Origin: Hyphomicrobiaceae bacterium
Lineage (GTDB): Bacteria; Pseudomonadota; Alphaproteobacteria; Rhizobiales; Hyphomicrobiaceae
Length of the DNA stretch: 64,000 nt
Reading direction: 5' to 3'
Assembly (NCBI GenBank): GCA_025359185.1
Contig: JANYHF010000008.1
Span: 1-64,000 of the forward strand
Shown here: one piece after another, positions 18,577-27,972 of the stretch
Layout: each line of letters begins with the position of its first letter
How positions within the stretch are numbered: position 1 is the stretch's first letter
Notes under the pieces: generated by a model
Database searches by the model: none
Told to the model about the DNA's origin: nothing
The model's input: the letters and a program-made list of their open reading frames with translations, nothing else
Program-made: the position numbers and the translations under genes

Positions 18577-19506
18577 ATGGCAGACGCGCACGGCAAGCAC
18601 CACGATTACCACTTAGTCAATCCAAGCCCCTGGCCAATTATCGGTGCGGCAGCGGCCTTGACGCTGGCTGTCGGCGCCATTGAGTATTTTGTCTCCCGCA
18701 AGACGGCGGCGCCGCATCTCTGGTACGTCGTTCCGGGCTTGATCGGGGTCGCCCTCACCATGGTTTTCTGGTGGCGCGATGTTATCCGCGAGGCCCAGAC
18801 GGGCGACCACACGCCCGTCGTGCAGCTGCATCTGCGCTACGGCATGTTGTTGTTCATTGCCTCCGAAATCATGTTTTTTGTCGCCTGGTTCTGGGGCTAT
18901 TTCGACGCGGCCTTCTACCCGGCCGACATCCACCCGTTGATGGCCCATGGGATCGGCCCCGACGGCAAGGACACACTGGTGGCCACCGGACAGATGACCG
19001 GCCTTGTGCAACGCAACGAGTTCATGGGGGGCACCTGGCCGCCGGTGCCGAACGAGACCTTCAAGCACACTTTCAATCCCTGGGGCCTGCCGCTCGTCAA
19101 TACGCTGATCTTGCTCACGTCTGGCACGACGGTGACCGCAGCCCATCACGCGCTGATCGAAGGCAACCGCAAGGGCCTGATCTGGGGCCTGTTTGCTACG
19201 GTCATCCTGGGTGCGCTGTTCACCTGCTGCCAAGCCTGGGAGTATATGCACGCCGGATTCAGTTTCGGCGGCCATCTTTACGGCTCGACCTTCTTTATGG
19301 CGACCGGATTTCATGGCGCTCATGTGTTGATCGGAACGATATTTCTATTGGTTTGCCTTATTCGCGCCATGTACGGTCACTTCACTCCAAAACAACATTT
19401 TGGTTTCGAAGCTGCGGCCTGGTACTGGCACTTCGTCGACGTGGTTTGGTTGTTCCTGTTCTCATGCATCTATGTCTGGGGAGCAGGTGCACCCGCTGGC
19501 GGTTAG
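18577..19506 (+). CDS. coxC: Cytochrome c oxidase subunit III (aa3 type)
   Basis: Subunit III is a seven-helix membrane protein that stabilises the oxidase and its proton uptake. The segments EIMFFVAWFWGYF, GTWPP, the long helices around TSGTTVTAAHHAL, and GFHGAHVLIGTIFL ending in WYWHFVDVVWLFLF are all characteristic. At 309 residues it has a slightly long N-terminus with a His-rich start. The stop is followed by 109 bp before the DUF983 gene. Confidence 0.97.
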   Translation: MADAHGKHHDYHLVNPSPWPIIGAAAALTLAVGAIEYFVSRKTAAPHLWYVVPGLIGVALTMVFWWRDVIREAQTGDHTPVVQLHLRYGMLLFIASEIMFFVAWFWGYFDAAFYPADIHPLMAHGIGPDGKDTLVATGQMTGLVQRNEFMGGTWPPVPNETFKHTFNPWGLPLVNTLILLTSGTTVTAAHHALIEGNRKGLIWGLFATVILGALFTCCQAWEYMHAGFSFGGHLYGSTFFMATGFHGAHVLIGTIFLLVCLIRAMYGHFTPKQHFGFEAAAWYWHFVDVVWLFLFSCIYVWGAGAPAGG

Positions 19507-19615
19507 GACGCCCCCATCACTGGCTGGTTTTGATAGGTTTTGGTGAGTGTCTCTTGACGGGAACCTCACCAGAATCGAGGCCTAACAGTTCGTGGTGTTT
19601 TTTCAGGAGCAGACC

Positions 19616-19996
19616 ATGACCTTAGCCGTCGAACACCCCCAGGTATCCTCGCTGCGCGTTGGCGTAACCGGCTGTTGTCCTGGCTGCGGCAAAGGGCATC
19701 TGTTCGACGGGTTCTTATCCATCGCCAAGCGCTGCGAAGCCTGCGATCTCGATCTCGCCTTTGCCGATGCCGGTGACGGGCCCGCCGTGTTTGTCATTCT
19801 GATTGTCGGCTTTCTGGTTGTCGGGGCCGCCCTGCTGGTCGAAGTCAATTACGAGCCGCCGCTATGGATCCACGCGGTACTTTGGGTGCCATTGATGCTG
19901 GTTCTGGCCCTTGGACTGCTGCGCTTCCTGAAGGCTGGTCTCGTCGCCTTGCAGTTCCGCAACGATGCCCGCCAAGGCCGTCTTGCCCATAAATAA
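19616..19996 (+). CDS. DUF983 zinc-ribbon membrane protein
   Basis: DUF983 proteins are small and often encoded in cytochrome oxidase clusters, with no firmly known role. This one has a CCPGCGKG and a CEAC pair, which look like a zinc ribbon, then two membrane helices (VFVILIVGFLVVGAALLVEV and the following one) and a basic tail. The start is ATG 19616 with AGGAG upstream (126 residues). A GTG at 19592 is in frame but has no ribosome-binding site. Its last 32 bases overlap the start of the SURF1 gene, so the two are coupled. Confidence 0.88.
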   Translation: MTLAVEHPQVSSLRVGVTGCCPGCGKGHLFDGFLSIAKRCEACDLDLAFADAGDGPAVFVILIVGFLVVGAALLVEVNYEPPLWIHAVLWVPLMLVLALGLLRFLKAGLVALQFRNDARQGRLAHK

Positions 19997-20741
19997 ACTG
20001 CCGCATCGTCCGGGTTTATTCTGGCCAACGTTCTTTACTGCTGCCGCGCTGCTTATTCTTATTGCGCTTGGCACCTGGCAGGTTGAGCGGCTGCAGTGGA
20101 AGCAAGGCTTGCTGGACCGGATCGCCGAACGGGTCCACGCGCCGCCAGTGCCAATCGAATTGGCTCTCGTTCAGGCCACGCCGTCGGCCGGACAAGTTCC
20201 TGCCGATGTCGAATACACCCATGTCCGCCTCAAGGGCCGTTTCCGCCACGACCTGGAGCGTTACGTCTATGCGACCGGCAAAGGCGATTGGGGCTGGGAC
20301 GTCTTTACTCCGCTCGAAATGTATATGGCCCAGCCAATCCTCATCAATCGCGGCTACGTCCCGCAATCGGCCCGTGATCCTGCGGTGCGAAAGGCTGGTC
20401 AGCCGGAGGGGGACGTCGAGATCACCGGCTTGATCCGCGTTACGCCGCCAGCCAAGCCTTGGTTCATCCCAAACAGCGAACCCACCATACTCAACTGGTA
20501 CTGGCCCGAGATTGTCAGCATAACCCAGTCGGCTTATCCGGACGCACCGAATCGCCCGGTGCAATTCTACATCGACGCGGATGCAACCAATCTCGCCGCC
20601 CCTCCCCATGGCGGCACCACCAATCTCAACCTCCCCAACCGCCACCTCGAATACGCCATCACCTGGTTCGCGCTGGCAGTCACCTTATGCGTGATCTACG
20701 GCCTCTTTGTCTTCCGCCGCCTCAGGTCTGGCCGAGGATAA
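19965..20741 (+). CDS. SURF1 family cytochrome oxidase assembly protein
   Basis: SURF1 proteins assist haem a insertion into subunit I. The topology is typical: one N-terminal helix (about residues 20-40) and one C-terminal helix (WFALAVTLCVIYGLFVF), with a periplasmic domain between. Family motifs GTWQVERLQWKQ near the N-terminus and ILINRGYVP in the middle are present, and HLEYAITWFALA marks the end. Length is 258 residues. It overlaps DUF983 by 32 nt and closes the oxidase cluster. Confidence 0.94.
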   Translation: MPAKAVLPINKLPHRPGLFWPTFFTAAALLILIALGTWQVERLQWKQGLLDRIAERVHAPPVPIELALVQATPSAGQVPADVEYTHVRLKGRFRHDLERYVYATGKGDWGWDVFTPLEMYMAQPILINRGYVPQSARDPAVRKAGQPEGDVEITGLIRVTPPAKPWFIPNSEPTILNWYWPEIVSITQSAYPDAPNRPVQFYIDADATNLAAPPHGGTTNLNLPNRHLEYAITWFALAVTLCVIYGLFVFRRLRSGRG

Positions 20742-20825
20742 GGCTACCGCATCGCTTGCCTCAGGGGCCAAGGCTTGGCATTGCTGGGGGCCGCCAATGC
20801 AATCGAACCCGCAAGGACGCCGGCC

Positions 20826-22229
20826 GTGAAATATGTCAGCACCAGAGGCGAGGCGCCGGTCCTCGGGTTCGAGGACGTGATGCTGGCCGGGCTCGCCCGC
20901 GATGGCGGCCTCTATGTGCCACAGACGCTGCCCAACATGGATTTTGAGTCGCTCCAGGGCCTACCTTACGCGGACGTCGCCTTCGAGGTCATGCACCCAT
21001 TTATCGGTGGCGAAATCCCTGATGCAGACTTCCGGCAGATCGTCAACGACGCTTATGCAACGTTTGACCACGCGGCGACCTGCCCGCTGCTGCAAGTTGG
21101 CGCCAACGACTGGGTGCTGGAGCTTTTCCACGGGCCAACGCTTGCCTTCAAGGATGTGGCCATGCAGGTGCTCAGCCGCCTGATGGACCGCACGCTGAAA
21201 AAGCGCGGCGCCAGGGCGACTGTGATTGGCGCAACCTCGGGCGATACGGGCAGCGCAGCTATCGAAGCCTTCAAGGGGCGCGACAGCCTGGACATCTTCA
21301 TTCTGCATCCCCACGGCCGCACCAGCGACGTGCAGCGCAAGCAGATGACGACCGCCATCGAAGGCAATGTCCACAACATCGCCATCGAAGGCACGTTCGA
21401 TGATTGTCAAGCGCTGGTCAAAGCGCTGTTCAACGATCACGCCTATCGGGATCGCTTGCAGCTGGCGGGCGTCAACTCGATCAACTGGGTCCGCATTCTG
21501 GCGCAGGTGGTCTACTACGTCACCGCCGCCAACGCGCTGGGCGCAACTGACAGCAACCGGATTTCGTTCAGTGTCCCCACGGGAAATTTCGGCGATGTGT
21601 TCGCGGGCAACATCGCGGCACTGATGGGCCTGCCCATGGCCCAACTGATCGTCGCCACCAACAGCAACGACATTCTGGCGCGCGCGCTCAACACGAGCGT
21701 CTACGAGCCGCGCCAAACGCTGGCGACACAAAGTCCGAGCATGGACATCCAAGTGGCGAGCAATTTCGAACGCCTGCTGTATTGGATCGCGCATTGCCGG
21801 CCCGAGCAGGTCCGCAGCTGGATGGGCGACCTCACGTCTAAGGGCCGTTTCACGTTCGATCCCACTATCGTCACGCGCCGCAACGAGCTGGTGCAGTTCG
21901 AGGCGATGGCCATCGACGAGGCAACCACCACGTTGACGATCTCAGAACTTTACAAGGCCACCGGCTACGTGGCCGATCCGCATACGGCCGTTGGCATCGC
22001 GGCGGCGAGGCGGTCAACCCAGCGCCAGGGACAGCCGATGGTGATGCTAGCGACCGCCCACCCCGCAAAATTCCCCGAGGCCGTCGAGCGCGCCATCGGC
22101 CGCAAACCCGATAGGCCCGAGCGGCTCGCCCACGTTCTGGATGCCAAGGAGCGCTACACGGTGCTGCCAAACGACTTTTCTGCCGTCGCGGAGTTCATCA
22201 GCCAGCGCGCGCGATTGGGTTCAATTTGA
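20826..22229 (+). CDS. thrC: Threonine synthase
   Basis: ThrC converts O-phosphohomoserine to threonine with PLP. The family start KYVSTRGEAP follows a GTG at 20826 that has an AAGGA site 8 bp upstream, giving 467 residues, close to other proteobacterial enzymes. The PLP Lys is in GPTLAFKDVAMQ, and the phosphate-binding loop GATSGDTGSAA is intact. A TTG at 20775 is in frame but adds no conserved sequence. The stop overlaps the next gene by one base (TGATG). Confidence 0.95.
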   Translation: MKYVSTRGEAPVLGFEDVMLAGLARDGGLYVPQTLPNMDFESLQGLPYADVAFEVMHPFIGGEIPDADFRQIVNDAYATFDHAATCPLLQVGANDWVLELFHGPTLAFKDVAMQVLSRLMDRTLKKRGARATVIGATSGDTGSAAIEAFKGRDSLDIFILHPHGRTSDVQRKQMTTAIEGNVHNIAIEGTFDDCQALVKALFNDHAYRDRLQLAGVNSINWVRILAQVVYYVTAANALGATDSNRISFSVPTGNFGDVFAGNIAALMGLPMAQLIVATNSNDILARALNTSVYEPRQTLATQSPSMDIQVASNFERLLYWIAHCRPEQVRSWMGDLTSKGRFTFDPTIVTRRNELVQFEAMAIDEATTTLTISELYKATGYVADPHTAVGIAAARRSTQRQGQPMVMLATAHPAKFPEAVERAIGRKPDRPERLAHVLDAKERYTVLPNDFSAVAEFISQRARLGSI

Positions 22230-23512
22230 TGATCATGCAACTCGATGATGGTGTCGAAGTCAGCACCCTTAGCAACGGGATGCGCGTCGTCTCGCACCGA
22301 ATGCACCATTTGCAGTCGGCCACGCTCGGTATCTGGGTGGGCAGCGGGTCGCGGCATGAGACAGCCAAACTGCAAGGCATCTCGCATCTTTTGGAGCACA
22401 TGGCCTTCAAGGCGACGCTCAACCGCTCGGCCCGGCAGATGGCCGAGGAAATCGAGGCGGTCGGCGGCGAAATCAATGCGGCCACCAGCCACGAAACCAC
22501 GGCCTATTTCGCGCGCGTGCTGAAACCCGACACCGGCCTCGCGCTCGATCTGCTGGCCGACATGTTGATCAATCCGCGCTTCGATGAAGCCGAGCTGGAG
22601 CGAGAACGTGGCGTGATTTTGCAGGAGATCGCGGCCGCCAACGACCAGCCCGAAGATCTGGTCTATGAGCAGGCCGAAGAAGCCTCTTTTACTGGCCAGC
22701 CGCTCGGCCGGCCGATCCTTGGCACCCGCGCTAGCGTCGGGCGCATCTCCGCCGCCGATCTGCGCCGGCATATCGGGCACCACTACACGGCAGCGCGAAT
22801 GGTGCTCGGGGCCGCTGGCGCCGTCGATCACGGCGCGCTGGTCCGCCACGCCGAAGCCCTATTCGGGCGCTTCAATGGCGAGGGAAGCAGGGTTGCCGAG
22901 CCTGCCCGATTCTCAGGCGGGGTTCGTGTTGCCAATAAGCCGTTTGAGCAGCATCACGTTCTGATGGCGTTCGAGGGGCCATCTTATCTCGATCCGGCCC
23001 ATTTCAGCGCCCAAGTGCTATCGGGCCTGCTCGGCGGGGGGGCGTCGTCCAGGCTGTTCCAGAAGGTCCGCGAAGACCACGGCCTGTGCTACGCGATTGA
23101 GGCGTTTGGCTGGGGCTATTGCGATACCGGGGTGATCGGCGTGCACGCGGCCACGGGATCGGACATGGTGGGGGATCTGACAGACATGGTCGCCGAGGAA
23201 ATCCGCGATATCGCCAGCCATGGCCCGACGCTGCCCGAGTTGGAGCGCGCCAAGGCGCAAATGCGTGCCGGGCTGCTCATGAGCCTGGAAAGCAGCGGCG
23301 CGCGGGCCGAGCAGCTGGCGCGGCACGTCATGGTGCACGGCCGGCCGCTGACGACCGATGAATTGGTGGTGAGCGTTGCTGACGTGACTGCCAACGCCGT
23401 GCGAGAACTGGCTGCGCGGGTCTTTTCGGCGCCAAATCCGGTCTGGTCCGAAGTCGGGGCAGGTGCCAATGGCGAGCACGCCAGCCGCCTTGCGCGACTA
23501 CTGACGGTTTGA
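22229..23512 (+). CDS. M16 family zinc metallopeptidase
   Basis: The inverse zinc-binding motif HLLEH is in GISHLLEHMAF, and the downstream Glu-containing helix completes the site. Members are related to mitochondrial processing peptidase beta and cleave short peptides, though the bacterial substrate is generally unknown. The 427-residue protein has the two-lobe M16 form, with a second lobe containing SRLFQKVREDHGLCYAIEAF. It is translationally coupled to thrC. The thrC-M16-acetyltransferase order is a known rhizobial arrangement. Confidence 0.94.
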   Translation: MIMQLDDGVEVSTLSNGMRVVSHRMHHLQSATLGIWVGSGSRHETAKLQGISHLLEHMAFKATLNRSARQMAEEIEAVGGEINAATSHETTAYFARVLKPDTGLALDLLADMLINPRFDEAELERERGVILQEIAAANDQPEDLVYEQAEEASFTGQPLGRPILGTRASVGRISAADLRRHIGHHYTAARMVLGAAGAVDHGALVRHAEALFGRFNGEGSRVAEPARFSGGVRVANKPFEQHHVLMAFEGPSYLDPAHFSAQVLSGLLGGGASSRLFQKVREDHGLCYAIEAFGWGYCDTGVIGVHAATGSDMVGDLTDMVAEEIRDIASHGPTLPELERAKAQMRAGLLMSLESSGARAEQLARHVMVHGRPLTTDELVVSVADVTANAVRELAARVFSAPNPVWSEVGAGANGEHASRLARLLTV

Positions 23513-23541
23513 CACTCTGACGGCTGCGGAGAAATGCGGCG

Positions 23542-24135
23542 ATGGCCTTTCTGAGATCAGTTTCCGCGCTGGATGCGCAGCCTCACTTGTACGGCAACGG
23601 CCTCTACATGCGGCTGCCCGGCTCAAACGACTACGCTGAATGGGCCGAGTTGCGTGCGCGCAGCCGCAGGTTCCTGACGCGTTGGGAGCCGACCTGGGCC
23701 AATGATGAGTTGACGCGCACGGCCTACCGGCGGCGCTTGCGACAATATCAGAAGGAATGGCGGGAGGAGGCGGGCTATGCCTTCTTCATCTACCGCTCGC
23801 AGGATCACCGCCTGGTCGGCGGGCTGTCGCTCAGCAATGTGCGCCGGGGCGTGACCCAGGCCTGCACGCTTGGCTATTGGATGGGCGAGACTTTTGCAGG
23901 TCAAGGCTTCATGAGCCAGGCCGTTCGCATGGTCATTCCGTTCGTGTTCGAGCAGCTTTGGCTGCACCGGCTGGAGGCCGCCTGCTTGCCAGATAACACC
24001 GCCTCGATGCGGGTGCTGGAGGGCAACGGCTTCCATCGCGAGGGCCTCGCGCTGCGGTACCTGAAGATCGATGGGGCGTGGCAGGATCACTGTTTGTACG
24101 GGCTAGTGTCTGATTCTCCCGGGCGGCGAGCTTAG
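23542..24135 (+). CDS. GNAT N-acetyltransferase, RimJ/RimL type
   Basis: This is an acetyl-CoA-dependent N-acetyltransferase of the kind that modifies ribosomal protein N-termini. The 197-residue protein has the RimJ-like opening LYMRLPGSNDYAEWAELRARS. The acetyl-CoA-binding region is GYWMGETFAGQGFMSQAV, and the C-terminal element LEAACLPDNTASMRVLEGNGF is the usual GNAT motif B. The substrate cannot be stated. It follows the M16 peptidase by 29 bp and precedes the large EAL protein by 37 bp on the same strand, so the four genes probably form one unit. Confidence 0.9.
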   Translation: MAFLRSVSALDAQPHLYGNGLYMRLPGSNDYAEWAELRARSRRFLTRWEPTWANDELTRTAYRRRLRQYQKEWREEAGYAFFIYRSQDHRLVGGLSLSNVRRGVTQACTLGYWMGETFAGQGFMSQAVRMVIPFVFEQLWLHRLEAACLPDNTASMRVLEGNGFHREGLALRYLKIDGAWQDHCLYGLVSDSPGRRA

Positions 24136-24172
24136 CATTCCGCGCCGAGTATTTGCACAAGGATAATTTGGT

Positions 24173-27100
24173 TTGCCGTTTGAGCCTTGCACGCTGCGTT
24201 TCCAGTCCTGGCGGACGTTCGCCGGGAGAGTGGCCGTGTGCCTGGTGATGCTGTTGCTTGTCGCGATGCCTGCGCGGGCTGTCGAAGTCACGGCGGTTAC
24301 AGCCGGCCAGGACCGCATCGACATCACAGCGCATACGGAACGCTATGCGGGCCGTGGCGACCGTTTGCAGATCGAAACGGCGGCCTCGCCCGATGGCGTT
24401 GCCGGCCGCGTTGAGGTCAAGGCCCAGACCCCCGGCACCAATCCGGGCTGGATGGTGTTCGCATTGCGCAACACCACCGACAAGCCGATCGAGCGCTGGC
24501 TGGTGGCCGAGCGTTTTACCTTTATCGGCTCAGGCATCATCTTCCCTGACCTCGATGCCTCGCGCATCAGCGCCGTGACCCCCTCTCAGGGCTTCGTGCC
24601 TGAGCGTGTCAGTAGCGACCGGGCCGACATTTTCCAGGTGTCCATTGATGCGGGCCAGACGGTGACGCTGGTGGCCGAGGTGGCCTCGGAGCGGTTTCCC
24701 AAAGTGATGCTGTGGAAGCCATTCCTCTACGAAACCAAGCAGCGCGAACGCACGCTGCTGAACGGTATTCTGCTCGGCATCACAGGTCTGCTAGCGGTGT
24801 TCCTTACCGCATTGTTCGCTGCCAATCACAAGGCGATTTTCCCCGCGACCGGTTTGCTGGCCTGGAGCATCTTGGCGCTGCTATGTGTCGATTTCGGTTT
24901 CTGGCACCGCATTTTCCGGCTGACGGCGGAGGACAACGCCCTCTATCGAGCTGCGGCCGAAGCCTCGGTCGCCGCCGGGCTCGTGCTGTTTCTGTATACG
25001 TTCCTGAAACTTGCGCGCTGGCACAATTGGATCCGTCTCATATGGATGGTGTGGATTGCCGGTCAGCTGGCGTTGATTCCGCTCGCGATCCTCGATCCCG
25101 GCTTGGCAGCCACATTGGCGCGCTGCTCGTTCCTGGGCATTGCCGGCCTTGGCTCGCTGTTCATTCTCTATCTCGTCCTGGCCAATCAGGATCGCGCGCT
25201 GGCCTTGATGCCGAGCTGGCTGATGCTGCTGGTCTGGGTGTTTGCCGCCGCTGTGGCCGCAAGTGGACGCCTGACCGGCGAGTTTGTCGCTGCCGGGCTC
25301 ATCTCAGGCCTAGTGTTGATCTTGCTGCTCGTCAGCTTCACTGTCACCCAGTTCGCCTTCCGCTCGATAGAAACCTCGCAGCTTGGTTCGCAGGACGCCG
25401 CCCAGACCCGCAGCTTTGCGGTCGAAGGCGCAGGCGCGGCGACCTGGGAGTGGAACTCGCGGCGCGGCGAAATCCAGACCGGCGCCATGGTCGAGGAGGC
25501 GCTGGGCCTGCAACCAGGCGAACTGTCGTGCAAGCTCGATGATTGGCTGAAGCATCTGCGCCTGGGGGACCGTGAACGCCTGCGGTCGCAGATTGAAGCG
25601 TTGCTGCAAAAAGGCTCGGGCCAGATCCAAAGCGAGTTCCAGATGCGCAGCGGCGATGGCACCTATCGCTGGTTCTCGCTGAACGGAGCGACGCTGCCAC
25701 AAACCGATCAGCGGACGTTGCGTTGCGTTGGCTTGGTCCGCGAAATCACCCGCGAGAAGCGCGCGCACGAGCGGATCGTCCTTGATGCGGTGCGCGATAA
25801 CCTTACGGGGCTGCCGAGCAAGCAGCTGTTCTTGGACCGGCTCAATGTGAGTTTCCAGCGTGTCCGGCTGGACGGCGGCAGCGTCAAATCAGCGATCATG
25901 CTGATTGAGATGGATCGCTTCGACAAAATTGTCGCCGATTTCGGCCCGATCCGCGCTGACAGTATGTTGCTGACCATGGCCAAGCGCTTGACGCGCAATC
26001 TGGGGCCCAATGATACGCTGGCCCGCATGGGCGCGCAGCAGTTTGGCATCCTGCTGGCCAGCGGTGCCGATCCACGCGAACTGGCAGCGTTCGCCGAGCT
26101 GTTGCGCCGTTCCATCCGTGCGCCGATGCAGTTGTCGGGTCGCGAGGTGGTTTTGACCGCCAGCATCGGCATTGCGGCGATGTCGGACGATCAGGCCGAT
26201 CCCGCCCAACTGCTGCGCGATGCCGATCTGGCGCTGTTCCGGGCCAAGAAGGCGGGCGTCGACCGCGTCGAAACCTTCCGCGCCAATATGCGGCTTGAGG
26301 CTGACGACCGGGTCGCCGGTGTGGAACAGCTGAAGAAGGCGATGGACCGTAAGCAGATCTTTGTCCTGTACCAGCCCATCTATCAATTGAAACCCGAGCG
26401 TCTTGCCGGTTTTGAAGCCGTTGTCCGCTGGGAGCATCCGCAGCTGGGGCCGATGGGGCCGCTGGATTTCATGCCGATTGCCGAACGCGGCGGATTTGCC
26501 GTGGCACTGGCGACGCAAATCATCGAACAAGCCATCAAGGACGCGGTCGCATGGCAAAAGGCCGTGCCACGCGACGCCGGACAACTGTTCGTCAATGTCA
26601 GCGTCGGCGGGGCGATGCCGCTGCAACCCGAGGTGGTCCAGGAGCTTCGCACGCTGCTTGGCCGCTATGCGCTGCCCAAGGGGTGCCTGCGGCTCGAAGT
26701 ATCCGATGCGGCGATAACGGATAATCCGGAACGGGCCGCCGAGGTCCTGGACTGGCTCCGCAATGCAGGCGCGGGCATCGTTCTGGGTGAGTTTGGCGCC
26801 GGGCGGTTCCCGCTGGGTTACCTGGCACGGCTCGCCGTCGATGCCATCAAGCTGGACCGATGGCTGTGCTTTGAAGCCTTGGCCGACAATGGCGGTTCGG
26901 GACTGATCCGCGGGCTGACGGCGCTGGCGCGCGAACTTGACCGTGCGGTCATTGCCGACGCCATGGAATCGGCAGAGGACGTGGCGACACTGCGGGCGGC
27001 GGGCTGCACACTTGGTCTTGGCCCGTTCTATGGTGATCCGTTGACGGAGCGCCAACTTGGCGAGCTTCTGTCGGCCGTACGCAAAGCGGAGCGAAAGAGC

Positions 27101-27667
27101 GAGCGGCGTGGGCTGCTCGGCGGCGGCCTGTTGTCCCGGTCACGCAAAGCTGCGGCGGCTCCAGCGGCCAACGTGTCCAAGCCGGCTCCGGCGATGGGCA
27201 ACGGCAACAGGCCGGCATTCCAGAACGACTACGCCGCCGCGCGTGACGATGCGCCAGCCGAGTATGGCGACGCGCTGACGGCGGCAGAACTGGCGAGCGC
27301 CTATGCGGCAGTGGCCGACGATCAAGCCCGGCAAGCCCCGGCGATGCAGGGTGCGACTCCTGTCCACCAAATCATTGTACCCAGTGATACGCCGACGGTG
27401 ATTGCCCCGGCGATCCCGATGTCCGCAGGCAACGGCGCTGCGGCCGCGAACGGTGAACCCTCGGGCGGGCTGGCACGCTTGCAACGTGGCCAGTTCGGCG
27501 CGCGCTTCAACAATGGCCCCGCCAAAATTGAGCCCGCACTGCCTTTGCCGGTTGAGAATGACATGCCGCCCAAGCCCGCCAGCTGGAGTGACGCCCTGCC
27601 AGATCCCGAGATCCTGCGAGGTCTCGCCGAACGCTTGCAGGCGGCCCTGAGGCGCGAGGGGAATTGA
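24173..27667 (+). CDS. Membrane PAS-GGDEF-EAL protein with degenerate catalytic motifs
   Basis: The 1164-residue protein starts at TTG 24173, with AAGGA 9 bp upstream, and has a signal peptide ending near MPARAVEV. A periplasmic sensory domain follows (about 37-190), then seven or so membrane helices (about 195-400) as in 7TMR-DISM receptors. A PAS domain (about 420-525) precedes the GGDEF and EAL domains. The GGDEF signature is GAQQF (620-624). EAL reads EAV (748-750), and the metal-binding DDFG motif is replaced by GEFG (872-875). Both cyclase and phosphodiesterase activities are therefore probably lost, pointing to a c-di-GMP receptor or scaffold. The last 170 residues are Ala/Pro-rich and disordered. 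It ends 2 bp from a convergent small gene. Confidence 0.9.
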   Translation: MPFEPCTLRFQSWRTFAGRVAVCLVMLLLVAMPARAVEVTAVTAGQDRIDITAHTERYAGRGDRLQIETAASPDGVAGRVEVKAQTPGTNPGWMVFALRNTTDKPIERWLVAERFTFIGSGIIFPDLDASRISAVTPSQGFVPERVSSDRADIFQVSIDAGQTVTLVAEVASERFPKVMLWKPFLYETKQRERTLLNGILLGITGLLAVFLTALFAANHKAIFPATGLLAWSILALLCVDFGFWHRIFRLTAEDNALYRAAAEASVAAGLVLFLYTFLKLARWHNWIRLIWMVWIAGQLALIPLAILDPGLAATLARCSFLGIAGLGSLFILYLVLANQDRALALMPSWLMLLVWVFAAAVAASGRLTGEFVAAGLISGLVLILLLVSFTVTQFAFRSIETSQLGSQDAAQTRSFAVEGAGAATWEWNSRRGEIQTGAMVEEALGLQPGELSCKLDDWLKHLRLGDRERLRSQIEALLQKGSGQIQSEFQMRSGDGTYRWFSLNGATLPQTDQRTLRCVGLVREITREKRAHERIVLDAVRDNLTGLPSKQLFLDRLNVSFQRVRLDGGSVKSAIMLIEMDRFDKIVADFGPIRADSMLLTMAKRLTRNLGPNDTLARMGAQQFGILLASGADPRELAAFAELLRRSIRAPMQLSGREVVLTASIGIAAMSDDQADPAQLLRDADLALFRAKKAGVDRVETFRANMRLEADDRVAGVEQLKKAMDRKQIFVLYQPIYQLKPERLAGFEAVVRWEHPQLGPMGPLDFMPIAERGGFAVALATQIIEQAIKDAVAWQKAVPRDAGQLFVNVSVGGAMPLQPEVVQELRTLLGRYALPKGCLRLEVSDAAITDNPERAAEVLDWLRNAGAGIVLGEFGAGRFPLGYLARLAVDAIKLDRWLCFEALADNGGSGLIRGLTALARELDRAVIADAMESAEDVATLRAAGCTLGLGPFYGDPLTERQLGELLSAVRKAERKSERRGLLGGGLLSRSRKAAAAPAANVSKPAPAMGNGNRPAFQNDYAAARDDAPAEYGDALTAAELASAYAAVADDQARQAPAMQGATPVHQIIVPSDTPTVIAPAIPMSAGNGAAAANGEPSGGLARLQRGQFGARFNNGPAKIEPALPLPVENDMPPKPASWSDALPDPEILRGLAERLQAALRREGN

Positions 27668-27669
27668 GG

Positions 27670-27972
27670 TTAGCCTTTGCCAATGACTTCGCGCATGGCG
27701 GCGACGGCGAACCCAGGCATATCAGCGCGCAGCCCGGCGACAGCCTTTTTCACAGCGGCAAGGTCGTTCTGAAGCCGGTCTGTCTTGGAGTCGAGGCGCT
27801 CAAGCTTCGTATCGATGCCATAGAGCCGTTTGGTGTGCATATCGACCGCGGCCTTCACGGTTCCAAGAGTACCCGCCATCCAGGTGATGGTTTCGGTGTT
27901 GTTAGCGCTGGCAAGCTCAAGCGCTGACACTCCCATGGCCAAAGCCACGAACTGAGTTTCTGTAACCGGCAT
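27670..27972 (-). CDS. Small coiled-coil protein of unknown function
   Basis: I do not recognise the family. The start is ATG 27972, with a strong GGAGG site 6 bp upstream, giving 100 residues. An Ala/Leu-rich N-terminal helix is followed by a heptad-like stretch (KRLYGIDTKLERLDSKTDRL and onward) that should form a coiled coil with alternating charged residues. There is no signal peptide or membrane segment. It is convergent with the EAL gene (2-bp gap) and divergent from ntrY. A longer frame reaches 28020 but lacks a ribosome-binding site. Confidence 0.6.
   Translation of the reverse strand: MPVTETQFVALAMGVSALELASANNTETITWMAGTLGTVKAAVDMHTKRLYGIDTKLERLDSKTDRLQNDLAAVKKAVAGLRADMPGFAVAAMREVIGKG

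Noticed and set aside
25889-27055. A 388-codon minus-strand frame opposite the EAL protein
   Set aside because: It mirrors the GGDEF-EAL coding region, shows no recognisable domain, and has the His/Arg/Gln-rich composition typical of antisense frames.
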